A stretch of 64,000 nt of DNA from Kitasatospora sp. MAA19 (GTDB lineage: Bacteria > Actinomycetota > Actinomycetes > Streptomycetales > Streptomycetaceae): the NCBI RefSeq assembly GCF_029894125.1, contig NZ_JARXYZ010000006.1, forward strand, positions 234,457-298,456, written 5' to 3'. Position numbers and translations under genes: made by a program. Within the stretch, counting starts at the first letter, position 1. Each line of letters starts with the position of its first letter. Positions 50,566 through 58,927 of this stretch are shown one piece after another. The notes below the pieces were generated by a model, which saw nothing but the letters and a program-made list of their open reading frames with translations, did not search any database and was not told where the DNA came from.

Positions 50566-51145
50566 CGGGGGCGGCCTCCGGCCAGGCCAGGGTGCCCTGT
50601 TCGATCTCCTCGGCGGTGCGCAGCACCCATTGGCGTTCGGCGTGCAGCATGGCGTGGGCGTACTCGGCCTCGATGACGAACAGCCGTGGGGCGTGGTGTT
50701 CCCGGGTGGCGCTGCGGTGGGCCTGTTCGCTCTCGGTGATGCGGGTCTGCAGGGCGGCGGCCCGTTCGCGCAGTGCCTGCGCGGCGCGCTGCGGTCCCAG
50801 GGCGCCCAGGTAGCTGACGGCGGACAGGAATTTCGGGTATTCGCGGGAGGGCTCGCGGATGAGTTCGTCCAGCCACTCGGTGAAGCAGGTCCGGCCCTGG
50901 GGGGTGTGGCGGTAGACGGTGCGGGCGGGGCGCGCCCCTACTTGTTCGGTGTCGGTGGCCTCGATCCAGCCGTCCCGGGCCAGGGCGCGCACGGTGTCGT
51001 ACAGCGAACCGGTGGTCAGTTTGAAGGCCTGGTCCAGTTGCCGCTCGCGCAGGGTGGTGGCCATGGCGTGGGGGTGCAGGGGCTGTTCGAGCAGCAGGCC
51101 CAGCAGGGCGAGGGCCAGGGGGTTGGCGGGTCGTTTGGCGGTCAT
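50558..51145 (-). CDS. PadR-family transcriptional regulator
   Basis: 195 aa. Winged helix: LALALLGLLLEQPLHPHAMA, FKLTTGSLYDTVRALARDGW and a basic wing, with the PadR-typical GSLYDTV. The C-terminal helical dimer domain contains REYPKFLSAVSYLGALGPQR. ATG 51145 is chosen; an earlier ATG adds six residues. It shares a transcript with the flavin hydroxylase and faces an operator-like palindrome, so it is likely an autorepressor relieved by the hydroxylase's substrate. Confidence 0.88.
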   Translation of the reverse strand: MTAKRPANPLALALLGLLLEQPLHPHAMATTLRERQLDQAFKLTTGSLYDTVRALARDGWIEATDTEQVGARPARTVYRHTPQGRTCFTEWLDELIREPSREYPKFLSAVSYLGALGPQRAAQALRERAAALQTRITESEQAHRSATREHHAPRLFVIEAEYAHAMLHAERQWVLRTAEEIEQGTLAWPEAAPDA

Positions 51146-51198
51146 CTCACTCCGTGGTCGCACGCGGGGCCCGGGGACTCGGGGCCCAGGGCCGGTGA

Positions 51199-51228
51199 TA
51201 CTCGGATCGTACTACTCGGATCCGAGTA
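51199..51228. promoter_or_regulatory. PadR operator-like palindrome and half-site
   Basis: TACTCGGATCCGAGTA (51213-51228) is a perfect 16-bp palindrome; TACTCGGATC at 51199-51208 repeats one half, 14 bases away. Lies 54-83 bases upstream of the PadR start. Confidence 0.7.
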
Positions 51229-51334
51229 TGCGGAAGGGGTGGTCTCCCGCGGCCGGCGCCGTACCGCGGGCCGGCCCCGCGGCGGGGCGTCGCGCCCCGC
51301 CGGACCCTGCGGGGCAAGGGAGTTCGGGCGTGTG

Positions 51335-51525
51335 CGCGAACGGGCGGGCGAGGTGGCACGGGAGCAGGAGCAGCGGCTACCGGGGCGACTGCGTGGAGGC
51401 CGGCGACGCCCGCCCGGGCCGCGTCCGGGACTGCGGGGCCCCGCGGCCCGGTGCCCGCCTTCTCGCCCGGGGCGTGGCGCGCGTTCGTCGCCAGGGTCGG
51501 GGCGGGCGACTTCCCGGCCGTCTGA
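51335..51525 (+). pseudogene. Frameshifted DUF397 relic
   Basis: SRSSGYRGDCVEAGDARPGR and VRDCGAP in one frame, then VPAFSPGAWRAFVARVGAGD in another, together form a DUF397 domain broken by a frameshift near 51445. No XRE gene precedes it. Confidence 0.65.
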
Positions 51526-51575
51526 GGCACCGTCCGGACGGCGGCCGGCCCGCTGCCCGGACGGCGGCCGCCGTG

Positions 51576-51608
51576 CGGCAACGGCCGGGCCGGGCCCGGC
51601 CGTTGCCG
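51576..51608. terminator. Hairpin after DUF397 relic
   Basis: CGGCAACGGCCGGG pairs with CCCGGCCGTTGCCG around CCGGG. It would terminate the old DUF397 transcript and lies just before the next gene. Confidence 0.55.
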
Positions 51609-51628
51609 GCCTGTCGGCGGCTGCGATC

Positions 51629-52171
51629 ATGGCGGGCGTGGCTTCCGACGACGCACGACCCCAGGCCGGCCTGGTCCATGAGCGCTGGCGTGCCCGCGAG
51701 GCGCCCCACGGGGACTTCATCGTGTTCGGCGACGGGTCGCTGTCGGTGATGCGCCTCATGCGGTTCTCCCCCGCGGACCGGCTCCACGACCCGCGGGCCC
51801 AGCAGTGGAGTTGGTGGGAGGTGCTGCGGGCCACCGCGTGGACCCCCTCCGACTGGACGGACGTCGACACGACGATCGCCTCCAGCACCCACGCCGGCAG
51901 CCGCGCCCTCGCGGGCGAGGCGTCCGAACACGGCAGCATCGGCTGGGTCGCGCTGACCCGCGACGACGACGAGAACACCCTGGAGTGGCTCGCGATCTCC
52001 TGCTCGTCCAACCCGTTCGACGACGTCACCCTGGACGACACCACGGTGACCGCCACCAGCACCCTGGGACGGATCTGGACCTTCCCCCGCGACGCCCCGC
52101 AGCAGGTACGGATCACCGAGGACCCCGCCTGCCCCTGGCACTCGCCGACCCCGCCGCACCCCGCGCCCTGA
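51629..52171 (+). CDS. Hypothetical protein, 180 aa
   Basis: Cytosolic, acidic, rich in Asp, Thr and Trp. Segments FIVFGDGSLSVMRLMRFSPA and NTLEWLAISCSSNPFDDVTL look conserved-type but match no family I recognise. ATG 51629 or GTG 51638 could start it. It stands alone between two DUF397 relics in a gene-poor stretch. Confidence 0.55.
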   Translation: MAGVASDDARPQAGLVHERWRAREAPHGDFIVFGDGSLSVMRLMRFSPADRLHDPRAQQWSWWEVLRATAWTPSDWTDVDTTIASSTHAGSRALAGEASEHGSIGWVALTRDDDENTLEWLAISCSSNPFDDVTLDDTTVTATSTLGRIWTFPRDAPQQVRITEDPACPWHSPTPPHPAP

Positions 52172-52470
52172 GCCTCCCGCCCGGGACCGGCCCGCGCCCG
52201 GGCCGCTTCGGCGCGTGCCGGCACAACCGGGCCGCGCCCGCACGGCCCCGCCGGACCGGACGCACGGCCCCGCCGGACCGGACGCCCGGGCCCGGCGACC
52301 CGGCCGCCGAGGACCTCCAGGGGCTCGAAGCCGTCGGGGTGGACCCGACCGACAGACCCCCTCACGGGTTCAGCACGACGGACGGCCCGTAGACGCCGGG
52401 CACACCGCCACACCGGCGCCCGCCACCGCGCCGCACCCGGGACGTCCGCTCGCCGGGCCAGGGGGCGGCC

Positions 52471-52605
52471 GTGCACGCGAACGGGCAGGCCCGGCGGGCC
52501 GGAAACACGTTCAGCGGCGGGCCGGTGCCCGCCCTTCTCCCCCACACCCGGCGCACCTTCGCCACCGCCGTGCGCAGCGGCGGGCCCGGCCAGGTCCGCC
52601 GGGCC
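52471..52605 (+). pseudogene. Probable DUF397 C-terminal relic
   Basis: GGPVPALLPHTRRTFATAVR followed by SGGPGQ resembles the end of DUF397 (GPxLAFSPxxWRxFVxxVRxGxFG). The N-terminal signature is gone. Weak on its own, but consistent with other DUF397 decay in this region. The rest of 52172-52665 shows no gene. Confidence 0.4.
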
Positions 52606-52665
52606 CGGGCGGGCCCGTGGATTTTCGGCGGACGCCGGGCGCCCCTCACCGCTACCGTCGCCCGC

Positions 52666-53448
52666 ATGGCCGACGAGAGTTTCACCCACCCCCGGCTCGC
52701 CGCGCTCTACGACCCGCTGCAGGCCGACCGCGGCGACCTGGACGCCTACCTCGACCTCGCCGGGCGCCTCGGCGCGCGCACGGTGCTGGACATCGGGTGC
52801 GGGACCGGGGTGTTCGCGCTGCTGCTGGCCGCCCGCGGGGCCGAGGTCGTCGGCGTGGACCCGGCCCGGGCCTGCCTCGACGTGGCCCGGGCCAAACCCG
52901 GCGCCGAGCACGTGTGCTGGATCCACGGCGACGCCGTCGCCCTGCCGCCGCCGCAGGTCGACCTCGTGGCCATGACCGCGAACACCGCCCAGGAGATCAC
53001 CGGCCCCCGCGCCTGGCACACCACCCTCGCCCGGGCCTTCGAGGCGCTGCGCCCGGGCGGGCACCTGGTGTTCGAGACCCGCGATCCGGCCCGGCGGGCC
53101 TGGGAGGGCTGGAACCGCGACGCCACCCGCACCGTCACCGACCTTCCCGGTGCCGGCGCGGTCGAGACCTGGGCCGACCTGGTCGCGGTCGACGGGGCGC
53201 TGGTGACCTTCCGGTGGACCTACGTGTTCGCCACCGACGGGCAGGTCCTGACCTCCACCTCCACCCTGCGCTTTCGCGAACGCGCCGAGGTGGAGGCGGA
53301 CTTGGCCGCACACGGCTTCGCCCTGCACGACGTCCGCGGCGCACCCGACCGGCCGGGCCGCGAACTCGTCTTCATCGCCACCCGGCCACCACGGCCGTCA
53401 CCCGACGCACGCCCCGCGGCCGGCACGGCCCGGCCGCAGGGCACCTGA
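52666..53448 (+). CDS. Class I SAM-dependent methyltransferase
   Basis: 260 aa. The SAM site TVLDIGCGTGVFALLLAARG (motif I) is followed by VVGVDPARACLDVAR (motif II acidic loop) and LRPGGHLVFETRD (motif III region). The C-terminal strands are complete, with a Pro-rich tail. Stand-alone methyltransferase for a small-molecule or protein substrate that cannot be deduced. ATG 52666; no neighbouring operon partner. Confidence 0.85.
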   Translation: MADESFTHPRLAALYDPLQADRGDLDAYLDLAGRLGARTVLDIGCGTGVFALLLAARGAEVVGVDPARACLDVARAKPGAEHVCWIHGDAVALPPPQVDLVAMTANTAQEITGPRAWHTTLARAFEALRPGGHLVFETRDPARRAWEGWNRDATRTVTDLPGAGAVETWADLVAVDGALVTFRWTYVFATDGQVLTSTSTLRFRERAEVEADLAAHGFALHDVRGAPDRPGRELVFIATRPPRPSPDARPAAGTARPQGT

Positions 53449-53520
53449 CAGCGCGGATCCCTGCGGCCCTTCCCCGCCGGGGCGCCGCCGGGGCGGCCCG
53501 CGCGCCGGCGCGGCAGGCCG

Positions 53521-54123
53521 GTGCCGCGGCCGGCCGCAGCCCTGCCGACCGTGGTGCTGGCACCGGCACTGACGGCCTGCAGCAGCATCACCACCGCCGT
53601 CGGCGGCGGCGGCGCCACTGCCGTGCCGTCCGCCTCACTCGTACCGCCCGATCGGGCCCTGCACGCCCTCGACGGCCTCCTCGACGACTCCCTCGCCCAG
53701 GTCCAGCCCGCACTCACGTACTGGGACGGCTGGCCCCGCTCCACCGAGCAGGCCGGAGGAATCGACGACCACTCCCTGGGCTACGCCACCGCCGGCCGCG
53801 ACCGCCACATCATGACCAAGATCGCCCCCGCCAAGTACGCCACCCCGCTCGCCATGGCCGGACAGAGCTGGAAGGCCAAGGGCTACACCGTCGCCACCCC
53901 CGCCGCCTCCCCCCTGCCATCCCTGGCCGCCTCCACACCCGACGGCCACAGCCTCAGCATCACCATCCACGACGCCGGCAACATCACCATCGGCGCGGCC
54001 GGCGACCGCATCCCCGTCATCCGCGACCACGACCCCTTCGGCACCCCCACCCCCGACCCCGTGACGGCCAACGGCAACCTCGACGTCATCCCCACGCACG
54101 ACGACCCGTTCTGGTCACACTGA
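53521..54123 (+). CDS. Predicted lipoprotein, first of tandem paralogues
   Basis: 200 aa. A GTG start gives a hydrophobic segment ending in the lipobox-like LTAC (Cys20), so the protein is probably membrane-lipidated. The mature domain carries [42 protein letters not shown] and [15 protein letters not shown]. The next gene encodes a paralogue with the same motifs but no signal. Family unknown to me. The ribosome site is weak and the signal lacks an obvious basic n-region beyond one Arg, so the start is uncertain. Confidence 0.65.
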   Translation: MPRPAAALPTVVLAPALTACSSITTAVGGGGATAVPSASLVPPDRALHALDGLLDDSLAQVQPALTYWDGWPRSTEQAGGIDDHSLGYATAGRDRHIMTKIAPAKYATPLAMAGQSWKAKGYTVATPAASPLPSLAASTPDGHSLSITIHDAGNITIGAAGDRIPVIRDHDPFGTPTPDPVTANGNLDVIPTHDDPFWSH

Positions 54124-54134
54124 AAGCCGCCCCC

Positions 54135-54617
54135 ATGACCCCCGAACAGGCCGTCCACACCCTCGACGCGCTCCTCGACGAGGCGATGTCCGCCATCCGC
54201 CCGCCACTGCGCCACTGGAACGGCTGGCCCCGCTCCACCGAACAGACCACCGGCGGCCTTCAGGACCGCACCCTGGGCTACGCCACCGCCACCCGCGACC
54301 GGCACGTGACGACCAAAGTCGCGCCCGCCAAATACGGGGCCCTGCTGGGCGTCACCGAACGCGGCTGGCAGGCCCACGGCTACCGCATCACCTCCGTCAA
54401 CCCCCGCCAGCCCGCCATGTTCGCCACCACACCCGCCGGATACGGCATCGCCCTGCTGTTCGGCGCCGCCGGGAACATCACCTTCCAGGCCACCGTCGGC
54501 CCCATCCCCGTCATCCGCGACCGCGACCCCTTCGGCACCTACATACCCGAACCCACCCTGCCCAACGGCAACCTCGACGTCATCCCCCACCACGACGACC
54601 CGTTCTGGTCCACCTGA
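54135..54617 (+). CDS. Hypothetical protein, second of tandem paralogues
   Basis: 160 aa, starting 11 bases after the upstream stop. It repeats the domain of the preceding protein: [42 protein letters not shown] and [15 protein letters not shown]. There is no signal peptide at ATG 54135, so it would be cytosolic unless the two are somehow joined. A product of tandem duplication; function unknown. Confidence 0.65.
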   Translation: MTPEQAVHTLDALLDEAMSAIRPPLRHWNGWPRSTEQTTGGLQDRTLGYATATRDRHVTTKVAPAKYGALLGVTERGWQAHGYRITSVNPRQPAMFATTPAGYGIALLFGAAGNITFQATVGPIPVIRDRDPFGTYIPEPTLPNGNLDVIPHHDDPFWST

Positions 54618-54634
54618 CACCCCAGCAAGGCACG

Positions 54635-54664
54635 CCCCGGCCCCGGCAGCGGCCGGGGCCGGGG
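54635..54664 (+). terminator. Terminator hairpin after tandem paralogues
   Basis: CCCCGGCCCCGGC pairs with GCCGGGGCCGGGG around AGCG, 18 bases after the stop. Confidence 0.6.
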
Positions 54665-54747
54665 CCGGGGCCGTGGGCGCGACGACGAACGGAACGGGCC
54701 GGGAGCTGCGGCCACGGCTGCGGCCGGGCCGGGCCGGGCCGGCGGGA

Positions 54748-54843
54748 GACGGGCCAGGCGGGCGACGGGCCAGGCGGGCGACGGGCCAGGCGGGCGACGG
54801 GCCAGGCGGGCGACGGGCCAGGCGGGCGACGGGCCGGGCGGCC
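54748..54843. repeat. 16-bp tandem repeat, about six copies
   Basis: GACGGGCCAGGCGGGC is repeated five times exactly and once with changes. It occupies the 374-base gap before the thiol peroxidase gene; no gene is present in the gap. Confidence 0.9.
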
Positions 54844-54991
54844 GGGCGGGGCGGGCGGGCGGGCGACGGGCCGGCCGGGCGGGCGGGCGGGGGCGTTGTC
54901 CAGCCGGTGGCCACCGGGCGTGCCTGGCACCGGGCGCGCAGTAGGATCAGCGGCGTTGTCACCACATTCCACCGCTGGTAGGAGGCTTTTC

Positions 54992-55492
54992 ATGGCTCAG
55001 GTCACGCTGAAGGGGAACCCGGTCCAGGTCGGCGGCGCGCTGCCCCAGCCCGGCAGCCAGGCCCCGGCGTTCACGCTGGTCGGCGAAGGGCTCGCCGACA
55101 GGTCGCTGAAGGACTTCGCCGGCAAGCGCAAGGTCCTCAACATCTTCCCCAGCATCGACACCCCCACCTGCGCCACCTCGGTACGCACCTTCAACGCCCA
55201 GGCCGCCTCCCTGGACAACACCGTGGTGCTGTGCATCTCCGCCGACCTCCCCTTCGCCCAGGCCCGCTTCTGCGGCGCCGAGGGCCTGGACAGCGTCCAG
55301 ACCCTGTCCACCCTGCGCGGACGCGACTTCCACGAGAACTACGGCGTGGCCCTGACCGACGGCCCGCTGGCCGGCCTGACCGCCCGCGCCGTCGTCGTCC
55401 TGGACGAGAACGACACCGTCCTGCACACCGAACTGGTCGCGGAGATCGCCGACGAGCCGAACTACGACGCCGCACTCGCCGTCCTCAACTGA
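54992..55492 (+). CDS. tpx: Thiol peroxidase
   Basis: 166 aa, the standard Tpx length. The peroxidatic Cys is in [16 protein letters not shown] (about residue 60) and the resolving Cys in [10 protein letters not shown] (about 94). It reduces hydrogen and lipid hydroperoxides using thioredoxin in the cytosol. TAGGAGG lies just upstream of ATG 54992. Single-gene unit; a housekeeping-type stress enzyme within an accessory region. Confidence 0.95.
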   Translation: MAQVTLKGNPVQVGGALPQPGSQAPAFTLVGEGLADRSLKDFAGKRKVLNIFPSIDTPTCATSVRTFNAQAASLDNTVVLCISADLPFAQARFCGAEGLDSVQTLSTLRGRDFHENYGVALTDGPLAGLTARAVVVLDENDTVLHTELVAEIADEPNYDAALAVLN

Positions 55493-55634
55493 CGGCCCCG
55501 GCACAAAAACACCGGCCCCGCCGACACCCCGCGCCCCGCAGCACCCGCACCACGCCCGGCCCGCCCCCACACCCGGGGGGCGGGCCGGCGCCGTTCCCTC
55601 CCCACCCCCGCACACCACCAACCCCCGCACACCG

Positions 55635-55681
55635 CCTGCCCACCTGCCCACCTGCCCACCTGCCCACCTGCCCACCTGCCC
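55635..55681. repeat. 8-bp tandem repeat, about six copies
   Basis: CCTGCCCA repeats almost perfectly for 47 bases in the gap (55493-55824) before the MBL hydrolase; nothing else is seen there. Confidence 0.9.
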
Positions 55682-55824
55682 GCCTGGTGAACTCCCGTGG
55701 CGGGCCTGCGCGAACGGGTGCGGCTCGCGGAAACGGGTGCGGGGTGCGGGAATGGTGCGGTGCCCGGGCCGGTTGCAGCCGGTGGCCGGCGGACACACGG
55801 TCCGTCCCGGGCACGGAGGCGGGC

Positions 55825-56619
55825 GTGAAGATCGGCGGCATGGAGGTCCTCGCGGTGGCGGACGGCATGGGCGTGGAGGTCGCCGCCGACATCCTCACCC
55901 GCCCAGGCGTGGACGACCCGTGGGCCTGCCACGACCACCACCGCGAAGACGACGCCACCCTGCGCCTGCCGCTGGGCGGGTTCTGCGTGCGCACCGGGGA
56001 ACGCGTCGTACTGGTCGACGCCGGGGTGGGCGCCTTCGACGACGGCCCCTACCGCGGCGGCGCCCTGCTCGACTCCCTCGCCGGATACGGCATCACGCCC
56101 GCGGACGTGACCGACGTCGTCTTCACCCACCTGCACTTCGACCACATCGGCTGGGCCACCCACGACGGCACCCCCGTCTTCCCGAACGCGCTCTACCGCG
56201 CCCACCGCGCCGACTGGCAGCACTTCGTCACCGGCCCCGCCCCGCAGCCCCACGCCGTCGACAAGCTCACCCCCCTCGGCCCCCGGCTCGAACTGTTCGA
56301 CACCGACACCACGATCGCCCCCGGCCTGGACGCCGTCCACACCCCCGGCCACACCCCCGGCTCCACCGTCTACGTCCTCTCCGACGGCGGACAACGCGCC
56401 ATCCTGCTCGGCGACGTGGTCCACTCCGTGGTCCAGTTCAGCGAACGCGACTGGCAGGTCATCTGGGACGTCGACCCCGCCACCGCATCCACCGCCCGCA
56501 ACCGCATCGCCGACCAGGCCGCCGAAACCGGCGACCTCCTCGCCGCCGCCCACTTCCCCGGCATGCGCTTCGGACGCATCATCACCGGCGACACAGACCG
56601 CCGCTTCGTCGCCATCTGA
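55825..56619 (+). CDS. MBL-fold metallohydrolase
   Basis: 264 aa. The metal motif THLHFDHIG (HxHxDH) is followed by His in VHTPGHTPGST, Asp in LLGDVVHS and a late His in AAAHFPGMRFGRI, completing a two-metal site as in acyl-homoserine lactonases and related lactonases. A GTG start at 55825 has GGAGG six bases before it. No export signal. It may open lactones or cleave esters; proximity to the KASIII/BVMO island allows a lactone-related role but does not prove one. Confidence 0.85.
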   Translation: MKIGGMEVLAVADGMGVEVAADILTRPGVDDPWACHDHHREDDATLRLPLGGFCVRTGERVVLVDAGVGAFDDGPYRGGALLDSLAGYGITPADVTDVVFTHLHFDHIGWATHDGTPVFPNALYRAHRADWQHFVTGPAPQPHAVDKLTPLGPRLELFDTDTTIAPGLDAVHTPGHTPGSTVYVLSDGGQRAILLGDVVHSVVQFSERDWQVIWDVDPATASTARNRIADQAAETGDLLAAAHFPGMRFGRIITGDTDRRFVAI

Positions 56620-56705
56620 CCCCACACCACCCCCGGACGAGCCCCGCACACCACCCGGGCCCGACACCCCACACCAGCCCCAGCCCCTCCAGGCCGCCGG
56701 GTCAT

Positions 56706-56761
56706 CCGGGCTCCGGGCTCCGGGCTCCGGGCTCCGGGCTCCGGGCTCCGGGCTCCGGGCA
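56706..56761. repeat. 7-bp tandem repeat, eight copies
   Basis: CCGGGCT repeats exactly about eight times in the gap between the MBL hydrolase and the SDR gene (56620-56910), which otherwise shows nothing. Confidence 0.9.
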
Positions 56762-56910
56762 ACCGGACCGTCCAGACCGCGCCCCACGCCACCCGGAACC
56801 ACCGGCCACCCACGCCGCCGGCCCGCCCCCCGGGGAACGGGGACGGGCCGGACGGACGCGCACGGGCACGGGCACGCACGGGTGCGGGCGCACGGACGCG
56901 CACGGGCGGG

Positions 56911-57666
56911 TCAGGTGATGGAGGCGCCCGAGTCGATACTGATGACCTGACCGGTCATACAGTCCTGGTCGAGGAAGAGCCCGATGGAACGGGCGACCTC
57001 ACGCGGGGTGACGAACCGCGGCACCGGCACCTTCTCCCGCATCCCCGCGACCACGTGCCCGGGCAGCGTGTCCGTCATCCCCGTGATCATGAACCCGGGC
57101 GACAGGGCGTTCACCGTCACCCCCCGCCGCCCGCACTCCGCCGCCAGCGTGCGGGTCAGCCCGATCAGCCCCGCCTTGGACGCCGCGTACGCGGTCTGCC
57201 CGGCGGTGGCGATCAACGCCGACGGCGACACGATGTTGACCACCCTCCCCCACCGCGCCCGCAGCATCGCCGGCACACACACCCGCGCGGTGTGGAAGGC
57301 CCCCACCAGATTCGTGTCGATCACCTGCCGCCACTGCACCGGATCCTGCATGGCCATCAGCGCGTCCTTACGGACCGCCCCGTTGTTGACCAGCACGTCC
57401 ACCGGCCCGAGCGCCGCGACGATCCGCTCGTACATCGCCGTCACCTGCGCGTAGTCACCCACGTCACCGGTCACCAGCACATGATCGCCCGCGAGCTTGC
57501 CCGCCACCTCCTCCGCGGCCTCACGGGCGCTGTTGTAGTGCACCGCGACCCGGCACCCCGCCGCGTCCAGCTCCAACGCCAGCTCCCGCCCAAGCCCCCC
57601 GGAGGCACCGGTCACCAGCGCCACCGGCGACAGGGGCCGCACCCCGAACACGTCCTTGCCGCTCAC
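56911..57666 (-). CDS. FabG-like ketoreductase (SDR)
   Basis: 251 aa classical SDR: VALVTGASGGLGRELALELD (NADPH), VLVNNGAVRKD, catalytic YAASKAG and C-terminal TGQVISIDSGASIT. It would reduce a beta-ketoacyl-ACP. The GTG start at 57666 overlaps the KASIII stop; an ATG further upstream falls within KASIII and is not used. Last gene of the leftward ACP-KASIII-SDR unit, and the natural partner for beta-ketoacyl chains made by the KASIII. Confidence 0.9.
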   Translation of the reverse strand: MSGKDVFGVRPLSPVALVTGASGGLGRELALELDAAGCRVAVHYNSAREAAEEVAGKLAGDHVLVTGDVGDYAQVTAMYERIVAALGPVDVLVNNGAVRKDALMAMQDPVQWRQVIDTNLVGAFHTARVCVPAMLRARWGRVVNIVSPSALIATAGQTAYAASKAGLIGLTRTLAAECGRRGVTVNALSPGFMITGMTDTLPGHVVAGMREKVPVPRFVTPREVARSIGLFLDQDCMTGQVISIDSGASIT

Positions 57667-58646
57667 CGCGCCCCTCCCCACGTCAACAGGACCGAACCCC
57701 ACGTCATCCCCGCACCGAACCCGGCCAGCAACACCGTGTCCCCGTCCTGGATCCGACCGGCGTCCAACGCCTCCGCCAACGCGATCGGAATCGACGCCGA
57801 CGCCGTGTTCCCGTACTTCTCCAGATTCGTCACCAGCCGCTCCACCGGGATCCCCGTATGCCCGAGCACCGAGTTGATGATCCGGATGTTCGCCTGGTGC
57901 GGCACCACATGATCCACATCCGACGGCGCCAGCTTCGCCTGCTCCAACGTCTCGCGGATCGTGCGCACCGTGTACCGCACCGCGTTCAGATAGATCTCGT
58001 TACCGTTGATCTGCGCGTAGTGCAGACCCCGGCGCACCGTCTCCGCACTGGTCGGCATCCGCGAACCCCCCGCCAGGACCTTCAGACTGTCCTTGCACGA
58101 GCCGTCCGCGCCCAGGTTCCACGCCAGGATCCGGTCCACCTCACCCGGCTCAAGGACCACCGCCCCCGCCCCGTCCCCCACCAGGATCGACAGATCCCGG
58201 TCCCCGGGATCGGCGGTCAGCGTGTGCGTGTCCGAACCGATCACCAGGATCGGGCGCGGGTCCATCCGCATCAGACCCACCGCCGTCACCAACGCATACA
58301 CGAACCCCGCACACTCCGAGTTCACATCATGCGCACTACCCGCGATCCCCAGCTCGTCATGGACGAACGCCGACGTCGCCGGCGAGGGCTGCTCCGGAGT
58401 CGCGGTCGCCACGATCAGATGCGCGATATCCGCACCCGACAACCCCGCCCGCTCCAACGCCCGCCGCCCGGCCTCCACAGCCATCGACGCCGTCGTCTGC
58501 CCCGCCGAAACCGCCCGCCGCTCACGGATCCCGCACCGCGACACGATCCAGTGCTCATCCACACCGAAACGCCCCGCGAGCTGCGCACTGGTCACCACAC
58601 GCTCGGGAACCGAGATCCCCCACCCGGTGACGTCGAAGCCGCTCAT
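57663..58646 (-). CDS. Beta-ketoacyl-ACP synthase III
   Basis: 327 aa FabH-fold enzyme with a complete triad: Cys in VNSECAGFVYAL, His in VPHQANIRII and Asn in EKYGNTASASIP. It condenses a CoA- or ACP-bound starter with malonyl-ACP. ATG 58646. Encoded with a dedicated ACP (20 bases upstream) and a FabG-like reductase (overlapping), it appears to be a pathway-specific starter enzyme, not the housekeeping FabH of the fabD-H-C-F cluster. Confidence 0.92.
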   Translation of the reverse strand: MSGFDVTGWGISVPERVVTSAQLAGRFGVDEHWIVSRCGIRERRAVSAGQTTASMAVEAGRRALERAGLSGADIAHLIVATATPEQPSPATSAFVHDELGIAGSAHDVNSECAGFVYALVTAVGLMRMDPRPILVIGSDTHTLTADPGDRDLSILVGDGAGAVVLEPGEVDRILAWNLGADGSCKDSLKVLAGGSRMPTSAETVRRGLHYAQINGNEIYLNAVRYTVRTIRETLEQAKLAPSDVDHVVPHQANIRIINSVLGHTGIPVERLVTNLEKYGNTASASIPIALAEALDAGRIQDGDTVLLAGFGAGMTWGSVLLTWGGAR

Positions 58647-58666
58647 CTGCGTCCCCGGCCGCGCGC

Positions 58667-58927
58667 TCAGACGCCGGCCCGGCCCACGAGCGCCAGAATC
58701 CGCTCGTGCACCACCCGCAACGTCGTCGTGTCATCGATGTCCGCGAACAACGACTCGTCCGCCGGAATGTGCGGGTACTGGTTCTGGAACCCGTACAGCC
58801 ACTCCATCAGATCCAACGAATCCACGTCCGCGATGTGCTGCAACGCCGCGTCCGCGTCGATCTCCTGCGCCCCGGACACCGCCTGCAACTGCGCGGCCAG
58901 GTCCTCAATGGTGGGGATGTCGGACAT
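58667..58927 (-). CDS. Acyl carrier protein of KASIII unit
   Basis: 86 aa. The phosphopantetheine Ser is in IADVDSLDLMEWLYG, an unusual Trp/Tyr-rich helix II compared with fatty-acid ACPs (DSLDxVEL). QYPHIPADESLFADIDD forms the acidic second half. First gene of the leftward unit; its promoter must lie in the 1.6-kb repeat-filled region. Confidence 0.88.
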   Translation of the reverse strand: MSDIPTIEDLAAQLQAVSGAQEIDADAALQHIADVDSLDLMEWLYGFQNQYPHIPADESLFADIDDTTTLRVVHERILALVGRAGV

